In this document: positions 1-16,040 of the stretch, piece by piece
How the letters are laid out: each line of letters opens with the position of its first letter
How positions within the stretch are numbered: the first letter of the stretch is position 1
DNA from: Deinococcus phoenicis
Lineage (GTDB): Bacteria > Deinococcota > Deinococci > Deinococcales > Deinococcaceae
Assembly (NCBI RefSeq): GCF_000599865.1
Contig: NZ_JHAC01000004.1
Location: 113,766-177,765, forward strand
Reading direction: 5' to 3'
DNA: 64,000 nt
Translations under genes and position numbers: made by a program
The notes under the pieces: model-generated
The model's database searches: none
What the model was told of the DNA's origin: nothing
Seen by the model: only the letters and a program-made list of their open reading frames with translations

Positions 1-309
1 GCGCAGACCTGGGGGCACCACCTCCAGTTCTTCTACACCGGGCGCGAGGTGGGCGGCACGCTGGCCCCCCGCGACCCCGACCGCGACGTGCAGGAGGCGC
101 GCTTCGTGCCCATCCGGCAACTGCGCGAGTTCATCCGCTTCCGGCCCCGGCTGGTGGCACTGGAAACCTGGCTGCGCGAGCGGCGGCCCCGGCATTTCGT
201 CTTCAACCTCGACAAGGAACCGGCCATGCTCCGCAAACGGCGGCGGGTGGGCGTGGGGGCGGTCGGGCCGGACCTGGCGGAGGAACCCACCGACGAGGCG
301 GACCTGTAA
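1..309 (+). CDS. NUDIX hydrolase, C-terminal part (5' end outside window)
   Basis: The open frame enters from the left edge, so only the last 102 residues are seen. The visible part (FFYTGREVGG, then EARFVPIRQLREF) matches the late part of NUDIX hydrolases, where a variable strand precedes the E(A/T)RFVP-type segment and a terminal helix. The NUDIX box itself would lie upstream, so the substrate (nucleoside diphosphate derivative or other) cannot be told. The tail is basic (RKRRRV) and then acidic. No terminator is obvious before the next gene. The family call is moderate because the catalytic motif is not in the window. Confidence 0.6.
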   Translation, partial: AQTWGHHLQFFYTGREVGGTLAPRDPDRDVQEARFVPIRQLREFIRFRPRLVALETWLRERRPRHFVFNLDKEPAMLRKRRRVGVGAVGPDLAEEPTDEADL

Positions 310-379
310 GCGTCTCCGGGAAGATGACCTGAACGCTGGTCACGCCCCCCGGCCTGCCTTCTTCTGCTAACATCAGAAT

Positions 380-601
380 ATGAAGAGGGCATTACGCAAA
401 AGGTCCCTCCTGATGGAGGAGGCTTCCTATCCCGTCAGCGGACGCGGGTACGCCCACGTCTGCCCTTCCTGCGGCCAGGCGCTCGACCTGTATGACCTGC
501 GCGACGGAGATCAGGCGTACTGGTGCGCCCCCTGTGGCCGGGGGCACCGCGCGGGGGATCCTCCCGTGGGGGCGCTGCGGCCCCTGCCCCAGGCAGGCTG
601 A
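380..601 (+). CDS. Small zinc-ribbon-like protein of unknown function
   Basis: A 73-residue protein with two CxxC pairs, CPSCG near residue 29 and CAPCG near residue 49, spaced as in a zinc ribbon. Nothing else is recognisable, so a nucleic-acid or protein-binding role is only inferred. The ATG at 380 is preceded six bases upstream by TAACAT, a -10 box at leaderless spacing, which supports this start over the internal ATG at 410. It stands alone between the NUDIX gene and the SDR gene. Confidence 0.55.
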   Translation: MKRALRKRSLLMEEASYPVSGRGYAHVCPSCGQALDLYDLRDGDQAYWCAPCGRGHRAGDPPVGALRPLPQAG

Positions 602-649
602 AGTCCGGCGCCGCCCCCGCTCTCACGGTGGGGACGCTATGCTGAGGCC

Positions 650-1359
<710 letters not shown>

Positions 1360-1363
<4 letters not shown>

Positions 1364-1812
1364 AGTGCCCCTACTGCTCCGCCCCCGACTCCAAGGTCGT
1401 CAACTCGCGCCCCAGTGACGACGGGGCCAGCATCCGCCGCCGCCGCGAGTGCCTGCGCTGTGCCCGGAGATTCACCACCTACGAGCGCGCCCAGCTCGAA
1501 CCCCTGATGGTCGTCAAGCGCGGCGGCCTGCGCGAAGCCTTCAACCCCGACAAGCTGCTGCGCGGCCTGACCCTCGCCACCGAGAAACGCCCGGTGGACC
1601 CCGAGGCGCTGCGGGCCTTCGCCTACGGCTTCGAGGACGAGGTGGGGGCGTCCGAACTGCCCAGCGAGGAGATCGGCCGCCGCGCGATGACCTTCCTGCG
1701 CCCGCTGGACGACGTGGCCTATATCCGCTTCGCCAGCGTCTACCGCGATTTCGACAGCCTGGAGCGGTTCATCGAGGAGATTCGCGGGCTGAAGGACCGG
1801 GGCGAGGGGTAA
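1360..1812 (+). CDS. nrdR: Transcriptional repressor NrdR
   Basis: A 150-residue protein of usual family length. It has an N-terminal zinc ribbon (CPYCSAP at residues 3-6, then CLRCARRFTTYER near residue 31) and an ATP-cone domain (VVKRGGLREAFNPDKL from about residue 51). NrdR senses ATP/dATP and represses ribonucleotide reductase genes by binding NrdR boxes. No RNR gene is in the window, so its targets lie elsewhere. The GTG start overlaps the stop of the upstream SDR gene, so expression depends on that gene's promoter. Confidence 0.95.
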
Positions 1813-1822
1813 GTCCGGTCCT

Positions 1823-2968
1823 TCAAAGCCGCTCGATGATCGTCGCCGTCGCCATTCCGTGCCCGATGCACATCACCTGGAGGCCCAGTGTGCCCCCGGT
1901 GGCCTCCAGCCCGGCGAGCATCTTGGCGGTCAGGCCCGCGCCGCTGGCGCCCAGGGGGTGACCGTGGGCGATGGCCCCGCCCCAGGGATTCACCTTCGCG
2001 GGGTCCGCCTGGAATTCGCGCATCCAGGCCAGGACCACCGATGCAAACGCCTCGTTGATCTCGATCCAGTCGAGGTCTGCGAGGGTCAGGCCGCTTTTCG
2101 CCAGCGCCTTGCGGGTGGCGGGCAGGACGCCCATCAGTTGCAGCGTGGGGTCGTCGCCCACTGCGACACGGGCGCGGAAGCGGGCACGGGGACGCAGGCC
2201 GTCCGCCAGGGCCGCCTCGCGCTCCCCGACCAGCACCGCCGCTGCACCGTCGCTGATCTGGCTGGCGTTCCCGGCGGTCACGACCCCGTTCTCGCGGAAG
2301 GCCGGTTTCAGGGCCGCCATCTTCTCGGGGGAAATCTGTTCGCGGATGCCCTCGTCGTAGGTCAGGGTGAAGGGTTCGCCCTCCGCGTTCAGCCCCGGCG
2401 CAGGCAGCAGTTCGGCGTGCAGGTCACGGCTGGCGGCGGCGCGGCGGTGGCTCTCGGCGGAGTAGGCGTCGAGGTCGGCGCGGGTGAGGTTCCAGCGGTC
2501 GGCGATGCGTTCGGCACTCTCGCCCTGGTGGATCAGGTCCACCTTGCCCAGCAAGTCGGGGTTCAGCCGCTCGAAGCCGCCGCCGATGTCGCTGAACATC
2601 GGGGTGCGGGTCATGGACTCCACGCCGCCGCCCACCGCGTAGGTCTGGTCGCCCGCGTCCACGCCCTGCGCCGCGAAATGAATCGCCTGCTGCCCGCTGC
2701 CGCACATGCGGTTCAGGCTGACCGCCGGGACCTCGACCGGAAAGCCCGCCATCATCACGGCGAGGCGGCCGATGTTCGCGCCCTGCTCGCCCGCCTGCGT
2801 CACCGCCCCCGTCACCACGTCCTCCACGCGGGCGGGGTCGAGTCCGGCGCGGTCCATCAGGCCGTTCAGGGCGAAGGCCAGCAGCGCGTCGGGCCTCACC
2901 TCGCGGTAGGCGCCACCACGCTTGGCGTAGGGTGTGCGGACGGCTTCCAGAATCACGGCTTCACTCAT
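1823..2968 (-). CDS. Acetyl-CoA C-acyltransferase (thiolase)
   Basis: A 381-residue thiolase II family enzyme. The acyl-accepting cysteine is in [10 protein letters not shown] (near residue 87). The C-terminal catalytic motifs [14 protein letters not shown] and CIGHGMA supply the histidine and second cysteine. It cleaves 3-ketoacyl-CoA with CoA, or condenses acetyl-CoA. It is the last gene of a three-gene leftward operon with an acyl-CoA ligase and an SDR dehydrogenase, which suggests fatty-acid or alkanoate beta-oxidation. The upstream ligase stops at 2969, directly before this ATG, with AGGAG as ribosome-binding site. Confidence 0.93.
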   Translation of the reverse strand: MSEAVILEAVRTPYAKRGGAYREVRPDALLAFALNGLMDRAGLDPARVEDVVTGAVTQAGEQGANIGRLAVMMAGFPVEVPAVSLNRMCGSGQQAIHFAAQGVDAGDQTYAVGGGVESMTRTPMFSDIGGGFERLNPDLLGKVDLIHQGESAERIADRWNLTRADLDAYSAESHRRAAASRDLHAELLPAPGLNAEGEPFTLTYDEGIREQISPEKMAALKPAFRENGVVTAGNASQISDGAAAVLVGEREAALADGLRPRARFRARVAVGDDPTLQLMGVLPATRKALAKSGLTLADLDWIEINEAFASVVLAWMREFQADPAKVNPWGGAIAHGHPLGASGAGLTAKMLAGLEATGGTLGLQVMCIGHGMATATIIERL

Positions 2969-4534
2969 TTACATCTCCTGTCGGCTGAACCGCTCGCGCA
3001 ATTCGCGTTTGAGAATCTTGCCCGCCGTGTTGCGCGGCAGCGCCTCCACGAAATGCACCCGCTTGGGCACCTTGAAGCCCGCCAGGCTGGCGCGGGCATG
3101 GTCGCAGAGTTCGTCCGGCGTGGCCGACTGCCCCGGCTTCAGCACCACGACGGCGGTGACCGCCTCCACCCAGCGCTCGTCGGGGAGGGCAATCACGGCC
3201 ACCTCCGAGACGGCGGGGGGCGTATAGAGGGCTTCCTCTACCTCGCGTCCCGCTACCAGCACGCCCCCGGTGTTGATCACGTCCTTCACGCGGTCCACCA
3301 CGTACAGGTAGCCGCCCTCGTCCAGAATCCCCAGATCGCCGGAGTGGAACCAGCCGCCCCGGAAGGCTTCCGCCGTCTCCTCCGGCTTGTCCCAGTAGCC
3401 CGCCAGCAGGTGCGGCGAACGGTGGACGATCTCACCGGGCTGGCCGGGGGGCAGGTCCTGCATGTTCTCGTCCACCACGCGCGTTTCGACGTTCAGCACC
3501 GGGCGGCCCGCCGACGCCGGACGCTCGGCGTGTTCCTGCGGGGCCAGGACGGTGGCGAGGGGGGCCAGTTCGCTCTGGCCGTAGCAATTGTAGAAACCCG
3601 CTTCCGGCAGCCGCGCCATGATTTCCGTCAGCACGGGTGTGGGCATGATCGACGCCCCGTAGTACAGCTTCCGCAGGCTGGAGAGGTCGCGGGTCTGGAA
3701 GTCGGGATGGCGCAGCAGACTCACCCATACCGTCGGCGGTGCGAAGAAGGAGGTGATGCCCAGCCGCTCCATCAGCTCCAACGTGAGGTCGGCGGCGGGG
3801 GCTGGGATCAGGTGGATGGTGGCGCCCATCAGCAGTTGCGGCATCAGCATCACGTGCATCTGTGCGGAGTGGTAGAGCGGCAGCGCGGCCAGCACCACGT
3901 CTTCCTCGCGGAAATCCAGCGCAACGATGCTGCTGAGGTACTCTGATTGGAGCGCCCCGTGCGTCATCATCGCGCCCTTCGGGGCCGCCGTCGTGCCGGA
4001 CGTGTACAGCAGTTGTGCGAGAGCGGAGGCGTCCAGCTCGACTTCGGGCGGGGTGGCTGGCCGCACCTCGTCCTGCGCCCAGGTCAGCACGTCCGCCTCA
4101 CTCCCCCCGTGAAAGGTGCCGACGAGAGCGAGGTCCAGATCAGTGCTTGCCTCGTTCAGCGCGTCCGCCAGGGACAGGTCCGTGAATGCGGCTCTTGCCC
4201 CCGACTGCCCCAAGATGTAACTCAACTCCGAGCGGCGTAGCGCGTAGTTTACCGGCACGTGAATCAGGCCTGCGCGGGTACAGGCCAGCCACAGCAGCGC
4301 GTAGGCGTCGCTGTTCTGGCCGAAGGCCGCCACCCGTTCGCCCGGTTGCAGGCCCGCCTCAATCAGGGCGTTTGCGACGCGGTTCGCGGCGGCGTCCAGT
4401 TCGGCATACGTCCATTCGCGGCCTGCGAACGTCAGCGCCAGCTTGTGCGGCTGGCGGCGTACTGAGCGGTGTAACGCGTCCCCGATGGTGTCGCGGGCTG
4501 CTCGCCGGGCCTCTGCTCCCGCCATGCCGCTCAC
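2969..4534 (-). CDS. AMP-dependent fatty-acyl-CoA synthetase/ligase
   Basis: A 521-residue ANL-superfamily enzyme. The phosphate-binding loop [11 protein letters not shown] (near residue 172), the adenine segment YNCYGQSE, the HSGDLG motif and the C-terminal catalytic lysine context [10 protein letters not shown] are all present. It activates a carboxylic acid to acyl-AMP and then acyl-CoA; chain length cannot be read from sequence. It overlaps the SDR gene upstream by four bases and abuts the thiolase downstream, so activation, 3-hydroxyacyl oxidation and thiolysis are encoded together. Confidence 0.92.
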   Translation of the reverse strand: MSGMAGAEARRAARDTIGDALHRSVRRQPHKLALTFAGREWTYAELDAAANRVANALIEAGLQPGERVAAFGQNSDAYALLWLACTRAGLIHVPVNYALRRSELSYILGQSGARAAFTDLSLADALNEASTDLDLALVGTFHGGSEADVLTWAQDEVRPATPPEVELDASALAQLLYTSGTTAAPKGAMMTHGALQSEYLSSIVALDFREEDVVLAALPLYHSAQMHVMLMPQLLMGATIHLIPAPAADLTLELMERLGITSFFAPPTVWVSLLRHPDFQTRDLSSLRKLYYGASIMPTPVLTEIMARLPEAGFYNCYGQSELAPLATVLAPQEHAERPASAGRPVLNVETRVVDENMQDLPPGQPGEIVHRSPHLLAGYWDKPEETAEAFRGGWFHSGDLGILDEGGYLYVVDRVKDVINTGGVLVAGREVEEALYTPPAVSEVAVIALPDERWVEAVTAVVVLKPGQSATPDELCDHARASLAGFKVPKRVHFVEALPRNTAGKILKRELRERFSRQEM

Positions 4535-5292
4535 CTCGGGGCCATCCTGATCGCGCCGTCCAGCCGGATCGTCTCGCCGTTCAGCATGGGATTCTCGAAA
4601 ATCTGCCGCACCAGCGTGGCGTACTCCTCGGGGCGGCCCAGGCGGGACGGGAAGGGCACCTGCGCGCCCAGCGAGGCCTGCACTTCCTCCGGGAGTCCGG
4701 CCAGCATCGGCGTCTCGAAGATGCCCGGCGCAATCGTCATCACGCGGATGCCGCTGCGGGAGAGGTCGCGGGCAATGGGCAGGGTCATGCCCGCCACGCC
4801 CGCCTTGCTCGCCGCGTAGGCCGCCTGGCCCACCTGGCCGTCAAAGGCCGCGACGGAGGCGGTGTTCACGATCACGCCGCGCTCGCCGTCGGCGTTCGGC
4901 GTGTTGCCCAGCATCGCCTGGGCGGCGAGGCGCACCACGTTGAAGGTGCCGATCAGGTTCACGCGCACCACCCGCTCGAACAGGTCCAGCGGATGCGGCC
5001 CACGTTTCCCGGCGGTGGTGGTAGCGCTTGCCACGCCCGCACAGTTCACCGCGCCGTACAGCCCGCCGAAGCGTTCCCGCGCTGCCTCGATGGCCGCCTT
5101 CACGTCGCCTTCGCTGGTCACGTCCGTTCGCCGGAAGAGGCCGCCCAGTTCACGGGCGAGGGCCTCCCCGGCCTCCGCGTTCAGGTCCAGCAGGACCGGG
5201 TGACCCCCGGCCTCTGCCACCATGCGCGCGGTGCCCGCCCCCAGCCCGGACGCGCCGCCCGTGATCAAGACCGTCTTGCCGCTCAGGTTCAT
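4531..5292 (-). CDS. SDR dehydrogenase, 3-hydroxyacyl-CoA dehydrogenase type II-like
   Basis: A 253-residue classical SDR. The motif [10 protein letters not shown] (near residue 11) binds NAD, NCAG lies near residue 92, and the catalytic Ser/YAASK set is intact ([21 protein letters not shown] region). Overall layout resembles the HSD17B10/3-hydroxyacyl-CoA dehydrogenase type II group, and the operon partners fit that role. First gene of the three-gene lipid operon. CGGAGG precedes the ATG, so this start uses a normal ribosome-binding site rather than a leaderless one. Confidence 0.88.
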   Translation of the reverse strand: MNLSGKTVLITGGASGLGAGTARMVAEAGGHPVLLDLNAEAGEALARELGGLFRRTDVTSEGDVKAAIEAARERFGGLYGAVNCAGVASATTTAGKRGPHPLDLFERVVRVNLIGTFNVVRLAAQAMLGNTPNADGERGVIVNTASVAAFDGQVGQAAYAASKAGVAGMTLPIARDLSRSGIRVMTIAPGIFETPMLAGLPEEVQASLGAQVPFPSRLGRPEEYATLVRQIFENPMLNGETIRLDGAIRMAPR

Positions 5293-5345
5293 GCGTCCTC
5301 CGCTCTACTTGTGAAGTCCCGTCTTTTCTAGCACCTTCAGCCAGC

Positions 5346-5370
5346 AAAAACCCCCGCGTTTCGGCGAGGG
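5346..5370 (-). terminator. Intrinsic terminator of the liv operon
   Basis: Read leftward: a 7-bp stem (5370-5364 with 5357-5351, one G-U pair), a 6-base loop and then five Ts (5350-5346). It lies 44 bases after livM and separates the ABC operon from the lipid operon. Confidence 0.85.
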
Positions 5371-5413
5371 CTTCTGCTTCTCCGGCTGACCGCTGAAAGC
5401 TGTCCGCTTCTCC

Positions 5414-7257
<1,844 letters not shown>

Positions 7258-7260
7258 GGC

Positions 7261-7344
7261 AGGTCTAAAGGTCGAAGGTTAAACCGTCTAACGGCGCCGG
7301 GAAGATCGGCGGTTAGACCCTTAGACGGTTTGACCGTTAGACCT
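7261..7344. repeat. Mosaic palindrome of GTCTAA/TTAGAC words between binding-protein and livH genes
   Basis: An 84-base imperfect palindrome. Outer arms 7261-7268 and 7337-7344 pair perfectly (8 bp), then 7270-7273 with 7332-7335, then 7281-7291 with 7321-7331 (11 bp perfect), with one 7-base bulge. The word GTCTAA or its complement occurs five times. In mRNA it would form a stable hairpin between a gene needed in excess (binding protein) and the permeases. It may belong to a genome-wide dispersed repeat family. Confidence 0.8.
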
Positions 7345-7347
7345 TCC

Positions 7348-8571
<1,224 letters not shown>

Positions 8572-8598
8572 GGTGGTTCCTCCGGGGGAGTGGGGGGA

Positions 8599-10094
<1,496 letters not shown>

Positions 10095-10229
10095 GGCGTG
10101 TTGCCTGGCCTGTGCATGGACAAGTGTCTGGGCATCCTCCCCCCTTTCCCGACTCTCAGTTGTGGTGCAGGAAGGAGTCTAGCAAGGGCCGGTCACAGCC
10201 GCGTTACGCCCCGTCGGGTCCGGCCGGGT

Positions 10230-10850
10230 TCAGAGTTTGCTGGGGCCGCCCTCGGCGCGGGGCCGGGGCCGCGCGGGCGTCTCGTCGGCGGGTGTATGCC
10301 CCCGCACGCCCTCCAGCATCTCCCGCATCAAGGCGAAATCCGCCTCCACATCTCCGCTGGGCGTCACGTAGCCGATGACCCCCACCCGCCGGCGGCCCCA
10401 GTCCAGCACGGTCACGCCGATGGGCACCTGGGCTTCCAGGGCCATGTAATAAAAGCCGGTCTTCCAGAACTCGGCCCGCGCGCGCGTGCCCTCCGGCGCG
10501 ACGGCCAGCACGATCTCCGGCTCGCGCCGGATAATCGCCACGACCGCGTCCACGAAGTTGCCCCCGGCGCGGCGGCGGTCCACCGGCAGCCCTCCCCAGG
10601 CCCGCAGCAGGGGACCAAGCGGGAACGCGAACAGCTCGCGCTTGGCGACCCAGTGGGCCGGAACCCGCGTGGCCCAGCGCCAGCAGATGCCCGGCCAGAA
10701 GTCGGCGTTGCTGGTGTGCGGCGCGACCGCCGCCACGAAGCGGGGACCGGGCGGCGGCGCGAGGACCGCCTCCCAGCCCGTCAGCCGCAGGGCGAGGGAG
10801 GCGAGGCGCGACCCCAGGGTGTGTGGGCGGTTCATCCAGGTGACAGGCAC
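10230..10850 (-). CDS. 1-acyl-glycerol-3-phosphate acyltransferase-like (PlsC family)
   Basis: A 206-residue protein with the acyltransferase HxxxxD motif (HTSNAD, near residue 44) and the substrate motif VAPEGTRA (near residue 117). It probably transfers an acyl chain to a lysophospholipid or similar acceptor at the membrane; the acceptor is unknown. TAGACT lies six bases before the GTG start, a leaderless arrangement that decides this start over the ATG five codons later. The C-terminus is proline/arginine-rich and likely disordered. Confidence 0.82.
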   Translation of the reverse strand: MPVTWMNRPHTLGSRLASLALRLTGWEAVLAPPPGPRFVAAVAPHTSNADFWPGICWRWATRVPAHWVAKRELFAFPLGPLLRAWGGLPVDRRRAGGNFVDAVVAIIRREPEIVLAVAPEGTRARAEFWKTGFYYMALEAQVPIGVTVLDWGRRRVGVIGYVTPSGDVEADFALMREMLEGVRGHTPADETPARPRPRAEGGPSKL

Positions 10851-10872
10851 TCGGCGAGTCTAGCGGCGGCGC

Positions 10873-11577
10873 TTACCCGCCCGCGTGCAGCGCCCGCCAC
10901 TCGCGGAAGGTGACCGGGAACAGCGGTTCGGTCAGTTGCGCCATCGCCCGCGCATAGAGGCGCGTCTCATACTGCGCCCCCTCGTGGTCGCGCAATTCCA
11001 GGAAGTGAAGGAGGCTCCTCACATTAAAAGTGAAATATGATTCTGTATACAGGCTCAGCGGCAGCACCCCCCGCGCCTGCTCGCGCGTCACGCCGAGGCG
11101 CAGGAGTTCCTGATACGCCCCGAAGGCTGCGCGCCAGGCTTCCTCCCACACCCGCGCCGCTGCCGCCTGGTCCAGCGTGCCGTCGTCCTCCACGCTGGCC
11201 TGCCGGTTGGAGGGGGCCTGCTTGCGGAAAGCGGGCGGGGTGAAGTTACGCTCCTGCATTTCGACATAACGGCCAGAAATTTCATTTTTTGAGACGCCTG
11301 CACGGTGACGGACCATCTGCCGGTCTACAAAGATCGGGCAAATAATCTTAAACGTAATCAGGTTGTGTTCAAAAGGACTGCCATGCTGATGCCGCAGCAG
11401 GTAGCGGATGAGTTTCTCGTCGCGGTCATTGAGGGGGGCGTCGGAATCGCCGCCGAAACTGATTCGGGCTGCATTGACCACAGCCTTGTCGTCGCCCACG
11501 CTCTGCACGAGGCTCACGCTGCCCAGGCCGTCGCCCAGGGGGTAGAGGGTAAGCGGGTGGGCATCTGCGGCAGTCAT
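10873..11577 (-). CDS. thyX: Flavin-dependent thymidylate synthase ThyX
   Basis: A 234-residue protein with the ThyX signature RHRAGVSKNEISGR (the RHR-x7/8-S motif). It makes dTMP from dUMP using FAD, NADPH and methylene-tetrahydrofolate. The ATG at 11577 is chosen because TAAGCT stands eight bases upstream and the residues of the longer reading look unlike protein. Several stretches around conserved motifs are unusually A+T-rich (near 11020-11050, 11270-11300 and 11335-11365), unlike neighbouring genes. Confidence 0.94.
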   Translation of the reverse strand: MTAADAHPLTLYPLGDGLGSVSLVQSVGDDKAVVNAARISFGGDSDAPLNDRDEKLIRYLLRHQHGSPFEHNLITFKIICPIFVDRQMVRHRAGVSKNEISGRYVEMQERNFTPPAFRKQAPSNRQASVEDDGTLDQAAAARVWEEAWRAAFGAYQELLRLGVTREQARGVLPLSLYTESYFTFNVRSLLHFLELRDHEGAQYETRLYARAMAQLTEPLFPVTFREWRALHAGG

Positions 11578-11692
11578 CGGGCCACAGCTTAACGCCCGTT
11601 CCCGGCAGGGTGGAACGGGCGGTGCGTTCGGCAACGGATGGACGGAGGGGACGGCCTGGTCCAGTCGGCGTGGTGGACGGAGAGAAACAGCC

Positions 11693-11800
11693 CTAGCGGC
11701 GGTCCTGGCGAATGCGGACGCGTTGCGGGGCAGGACGCTCCTGCCGGGCGCTCAGCAACAGCGACAGGGCGATCACCAGTCCGGCGAACAGAAGTGCCAT
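11693..11800 (-). CDS. Possible small single-pass membrane protein (35 aa)
   Basis: A 35-residue reading: ATG, then a hydrophobic helix (ALLFAGLVIALSLLLSA), then a basic tail (RQERPAPQRVRIRQDRR) ending at TAG. GACACT lies six bases before the ATG, close to the leaderless -10 pattern of this window. The composition (membrane helix plus positively charged cytoplasmic tail) is typical of small membrane proteins. It lies alone between thyX and the acetyltransferase. It could still be chance. Confidence 0.4.
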   Translation of the reverse strand: MALLFAGLVIALSLLLSARQERPAPQRVRIRQDRR

Positions 11801-11871
11801 ATCCCCAGTGTCGCTGCCGGGGTCTGACAGAAGCGTGACAAGTCCGGCCGCGTGACCGCTCCCGAAGCGGG

Positions 11872-12378
11872 TCAGGCGGAGGGCAGGTCAAGCCGCATCA
11901 ACTCGACCTCGTCGTCCCCGGTTCCCAGCCAGGTGAGTGGGGTGAAGCCGGCCTTCGCATACGCCCGGACGGCACGGGCATTCGCGGGGCTGGGGTCGAT
12001 CAGCACGCGCCGCACGTCAGGCCGCTCGGCCCGCAGGTGCGCGAGGAAGGCCCGGATCACCTGCGGCCCCAGACCTCTCCCGGTCAGGTCCGGCTCACCG
12101 ATCAAGAGGTCCACGCCCCAGGTTTCCCCTTCGGGCGCGGCCCAGGGCGCGAACGCGTGGCCGGGCGTCACGCGCTCGCGCTGGAGAAAGCCCGCCGCGC
12201 GCCCGTCCACCCGGAACACGAAGCCGGGCACGTCCCGCCCCACGCGGCAGTAGTGCGCCCGCACCTCTTCCAGCGTCCGCTCCCCGTCGTCCCAGAAGGC
12301 GCGGACGTGTTCCTCTTGCAGCCAGCCGTGCAGCAGCGGCAGATGCGCGGGCGTGAGCGGTTCAAACGAGATCGACAT
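11872..12378 (-). CDS. GNAT family N-acetyltransferase, AAC(6')-like
   Basis: A 168-residue single GNAT domain. The acetyl-CoA loop appears as TGRGLGPQVIRAF and the late strand as LIDPSPANARAVRAYAKAGF. The N-terminal LTPAHLPLLHGWL and VDLLIGEPDL match the group that contains aminoglycoside 6'-acetyltransferases and siderophore-type acetyltransferases. The substrate is not known, and resistance should not be assumed. Its start lies inside the end of the EVE gene (17-base overlap). Confidence 0.82.
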   Translation of the reverse strand: MSISFEPLTPAHLPLLHGWLQEEHVRAFWDDGERTLEEVRAHYCRVGRDVPGFVFRVDGRAAGFLQRERVTPGHAFAPWAAPEGETWGVDLLIGEPDLTGRGLGPQVIRAFLAHLRAERPDVRRVLIDPSPANARAVRAYAKAGFTPLTWLGTGDDEVELMRLDLPSA

Positions 12379-12868
12379 GGAGCCTGGCCCCCGCCGTCTC
12401 CAGCGCCGCCCGGAACTGCTCCTTTGTTACGGGCAGCACGCTCAGGCGGGTGCCCCTGCGCACCAGGGGCGAAGCCTGCCACTCGGGGAGCGTCCGCAGG
12501 ACCTCCAGCGGCAGCACCGCCGGAAAGGCCAGGGCGGGGGCCACATCCACCATGCTCCAGCGGGGATGGTCGGGCGTGCTTTTGGGGTCGAAATACGCGC
12601 TGGCCGGGTCGAATTGCAGGTTGTCCGGGTACGCCTCCCGCACCACCTGCGCGACCCCGGCCACGCCGGTCGGTCCCGCTCTGGAGGTCCTGGCGTTCGA
12701 GTGATAGAAGAGGCAGAGGTCGCCAGCCAGCATTTCGCGCAGAAAATTGCGCGCCTGGTAGTTCCGCACGCCGTTCCACGGTTCGCGCCCCACGCGCACG
12801 AGGTCGGGGTAGCCGAAGACATCGGGTTCGGATTTGAGGAGCCAGTGTTGGGGCGGGGCGGGGGGCAT
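12362..12868 (-). CDS. EVE domain protein
   Basis: A 168-residue EVE domain: WLLKSEPDVFGYPDL at the start, WNGVRNYQARNFLREM near residue 33, then GDLCLFYHSN. EVE/PUA-like domains bind modified bases in DNA or RNA, related to YTH and thymocyte nuclear protein 1. TACCCT stands six bases before the ATG, so the start is likely leaderless. It overlaps the downstream acetyltransferase gene, indicating co-expression. Confidence 0.9.
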   Translation of the reverse strand: MPPAPPQHWLLKSEPDVFGYPDLVRVGREPWNGVRNYQARNFLREMLAGDLCLFYHSNARTSRAGPTGVAGVAQVVREAYPDNLQFDPASAYFDPKSTPDHPRWSMVDVAPALAFPAVLPLEVLRTLPEWQASPLVRRGTRLSVLPVTKEQFRAALETAGARLHVDLV

Positions 12869-12949
12869 GGGGAGAGGGTAGCGTGGGGCGGACGGGCCTC
12901 CGTGCCATCCGGCACCCTGTCTCACGCGGGGCCGCTCTACCATGTGCCC

Positions 12950-14023
<1,074 letters not shown>

Positions 14024-14072
14024 TCACCCTTCTCCCGGCCCGGACCTCATCCGCGCGCGCCATCCTGAAGGC

Positions 14073-14291
14073 ATGTCACGCGCCTTCGTGAAAGAAGACG
14101 GCGGCGAACGCTGGACGCCGCCCACCACCCCCCGCACCTACCGCCTGATCTGGCAGGGGAGCAGCGGCCCCGAAATCGTCCACGAGACCGACGATCTGCT
14201 GGGGGCGCTGCACTGGCTCGCGGCCCGCGACCGCCCCGGTTTCGAGTTGCGCGATCAGGCCGGAGCCTTGCTCGCCACGCTCGCGGCGTAG
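14073..14291 (+). CDS. Small conserved-looking protein, function unknown
   Basis: A 72-residue protein beginning MSRAFVKEDGG, an N-terminus shared by several small bacterial proteins of unrelated or unknown function. The rest (WTPPTTPRTYRLIWQG, then DDLLGALHWLAARDRPGFELRD) suggests a mixed alpha/beta fold without known active-site residues. CATCCT lies six bases before the ATG, close to the leaderless pattern. It follows the protease gene by 49 bases, facing the convergent aldose epimerase gene. Confidence 0.6.
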   Translation: MSRAFVKEDGGERWTPPTTPRTYRLIWQGSSGPEIVHETDDLLGALHWLAARDRPGFELRDQAGALLATLAA

Positions 14292-14325
14292 GCGCGTGCG
14301 GCCTGTGGCTTGCCGCTGGTAGAGA

Positions 14326-14356
14326 AGGTGGGAGACGTGGTTCTTGTTTCCCACCT
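14326..14356. terminator. Hairpin between convergent genes, probable bidirectional terminator
   Basis: A perfect 8-bp inverted repeat (14326-14333 with 14349-14356) with a 15-base loop, followed by CCGTCTTTTC on the + strand. It lies between the 72-aa gene and the convergent aldose epimerase gene. The T-tract is short, so efficiency is uncertain. Confidence 0.5.
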
Positions 14357-14393
14357 CCGTCTTTTCTCCACACGCGACAAGTCGCAGGCCTTC

Positions 14394-15301
14394 TTACCAC
14401 TCGCCTTCCAGCGTGATCCGTGCGGTCCCCGCCAGGCTCTGGCCCGGCTCGAGCGTCCGCATATCGGTTCCGCTGACGCCCTGCGCCGCGAGATTGAAGG
14501 CGTCGGTGGCGTGCGTGACCGGTTCCAGGGCCAGGCTGCCGTCGGGGGCGGTGTACACCACCAGATGCGAGTACACGTTGTCGGCGGTCAGCAGGACCGA
14601 GCGCGCGCCCCAGTCCAGGCGGGCCAGCCCGTCCCAGGCCGTGAAGGTGCGGTCGATCTGGCGCTCCCCGATCTGGCCCGGCGTCCGGTAGTCCTCGTCC
14701 GGGCGCACCGGCCTCGCGCCGCCGGTCGCCAGCTGGCGTTCGTCCGTGTCGTAGGTGAGCGCCGCGCCGAAGCCGAGGCGCGGGTCCACGCCGTCCTGAA
14801 GGCGGGCGAAGTAGGGGTGCAGGCCCATGCCGGCCGGCATCCGGGAGGTGTCCACGTTGGTCAGGGTCACGCTGGTATCGAGGTGCGGGCCGTGCAGGAG
14901 GTACTCGACCCGCGCGGTGAAGGCCCAGGGCCAGTTCATGGCCTCGCCGTGCCCCTCTCCAAACCGGCGGCTGTCGAAGTCGCAGCGCAGGTGCCGCTCT
15001 GAGACGCGCGTGACCTGCCAGGGGCGGTTGCGCACGTCGCCGTGCTGGGCGAGGCCGTCTTTGGTATTGACGCGGAGGGCCACCTCACGGCCCCCGAACA
15101 TGAACCGGGCGTCCCGGATGCGGTTGGAGTACGGCAGCAGCGTGAAGCTGGCGCACTGGCTGCTGGTCTGTACGTCTGCCAGATTCACGGCGCGCAGCAC
15201 CGGACGGCCCGAGGCGGCCCGCAGGTTCAGCACGCTCGCGCCCATCTCCGGGAGGATCTCCAGCGTCAGGTGCTCGCTGGCGATGCTCTCCACCCGGAAC
15301 G

Positions 15302-15305
<4 letters not shown>
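14394..15305 (-). CDS. Aldose 1-epimerase-like protein
   Basis: A 303-residue beta-rich galactose-mutarotase-fold protein. Family marks are YSNRIRDARFMFGG near residue 58, a catalytic-type histidine in AQHGDVRNRPW, and a second in GMGLHPYFARL. It probably interconverts sugar anomers in the cytoplasm. The ATG at 15305 overlaps the rlmB stop by four bases, so it is co-translated with rlmB. The longer in-frame reading to 15413 is a shadow of rlmB. Confidence 0.88.
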
Positions 15306-16019
<714 letters not shown>

Positions 16020-16040
16020 GGCGCAGTCTAACGGCGCAGG

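Noticed and set aside
1859..3946. Long rightward open frame opposite thiolase and acyl-CoA ligase
   Set aside because: Arg/His/Gln-rich antisense shadow of well-identified genes.
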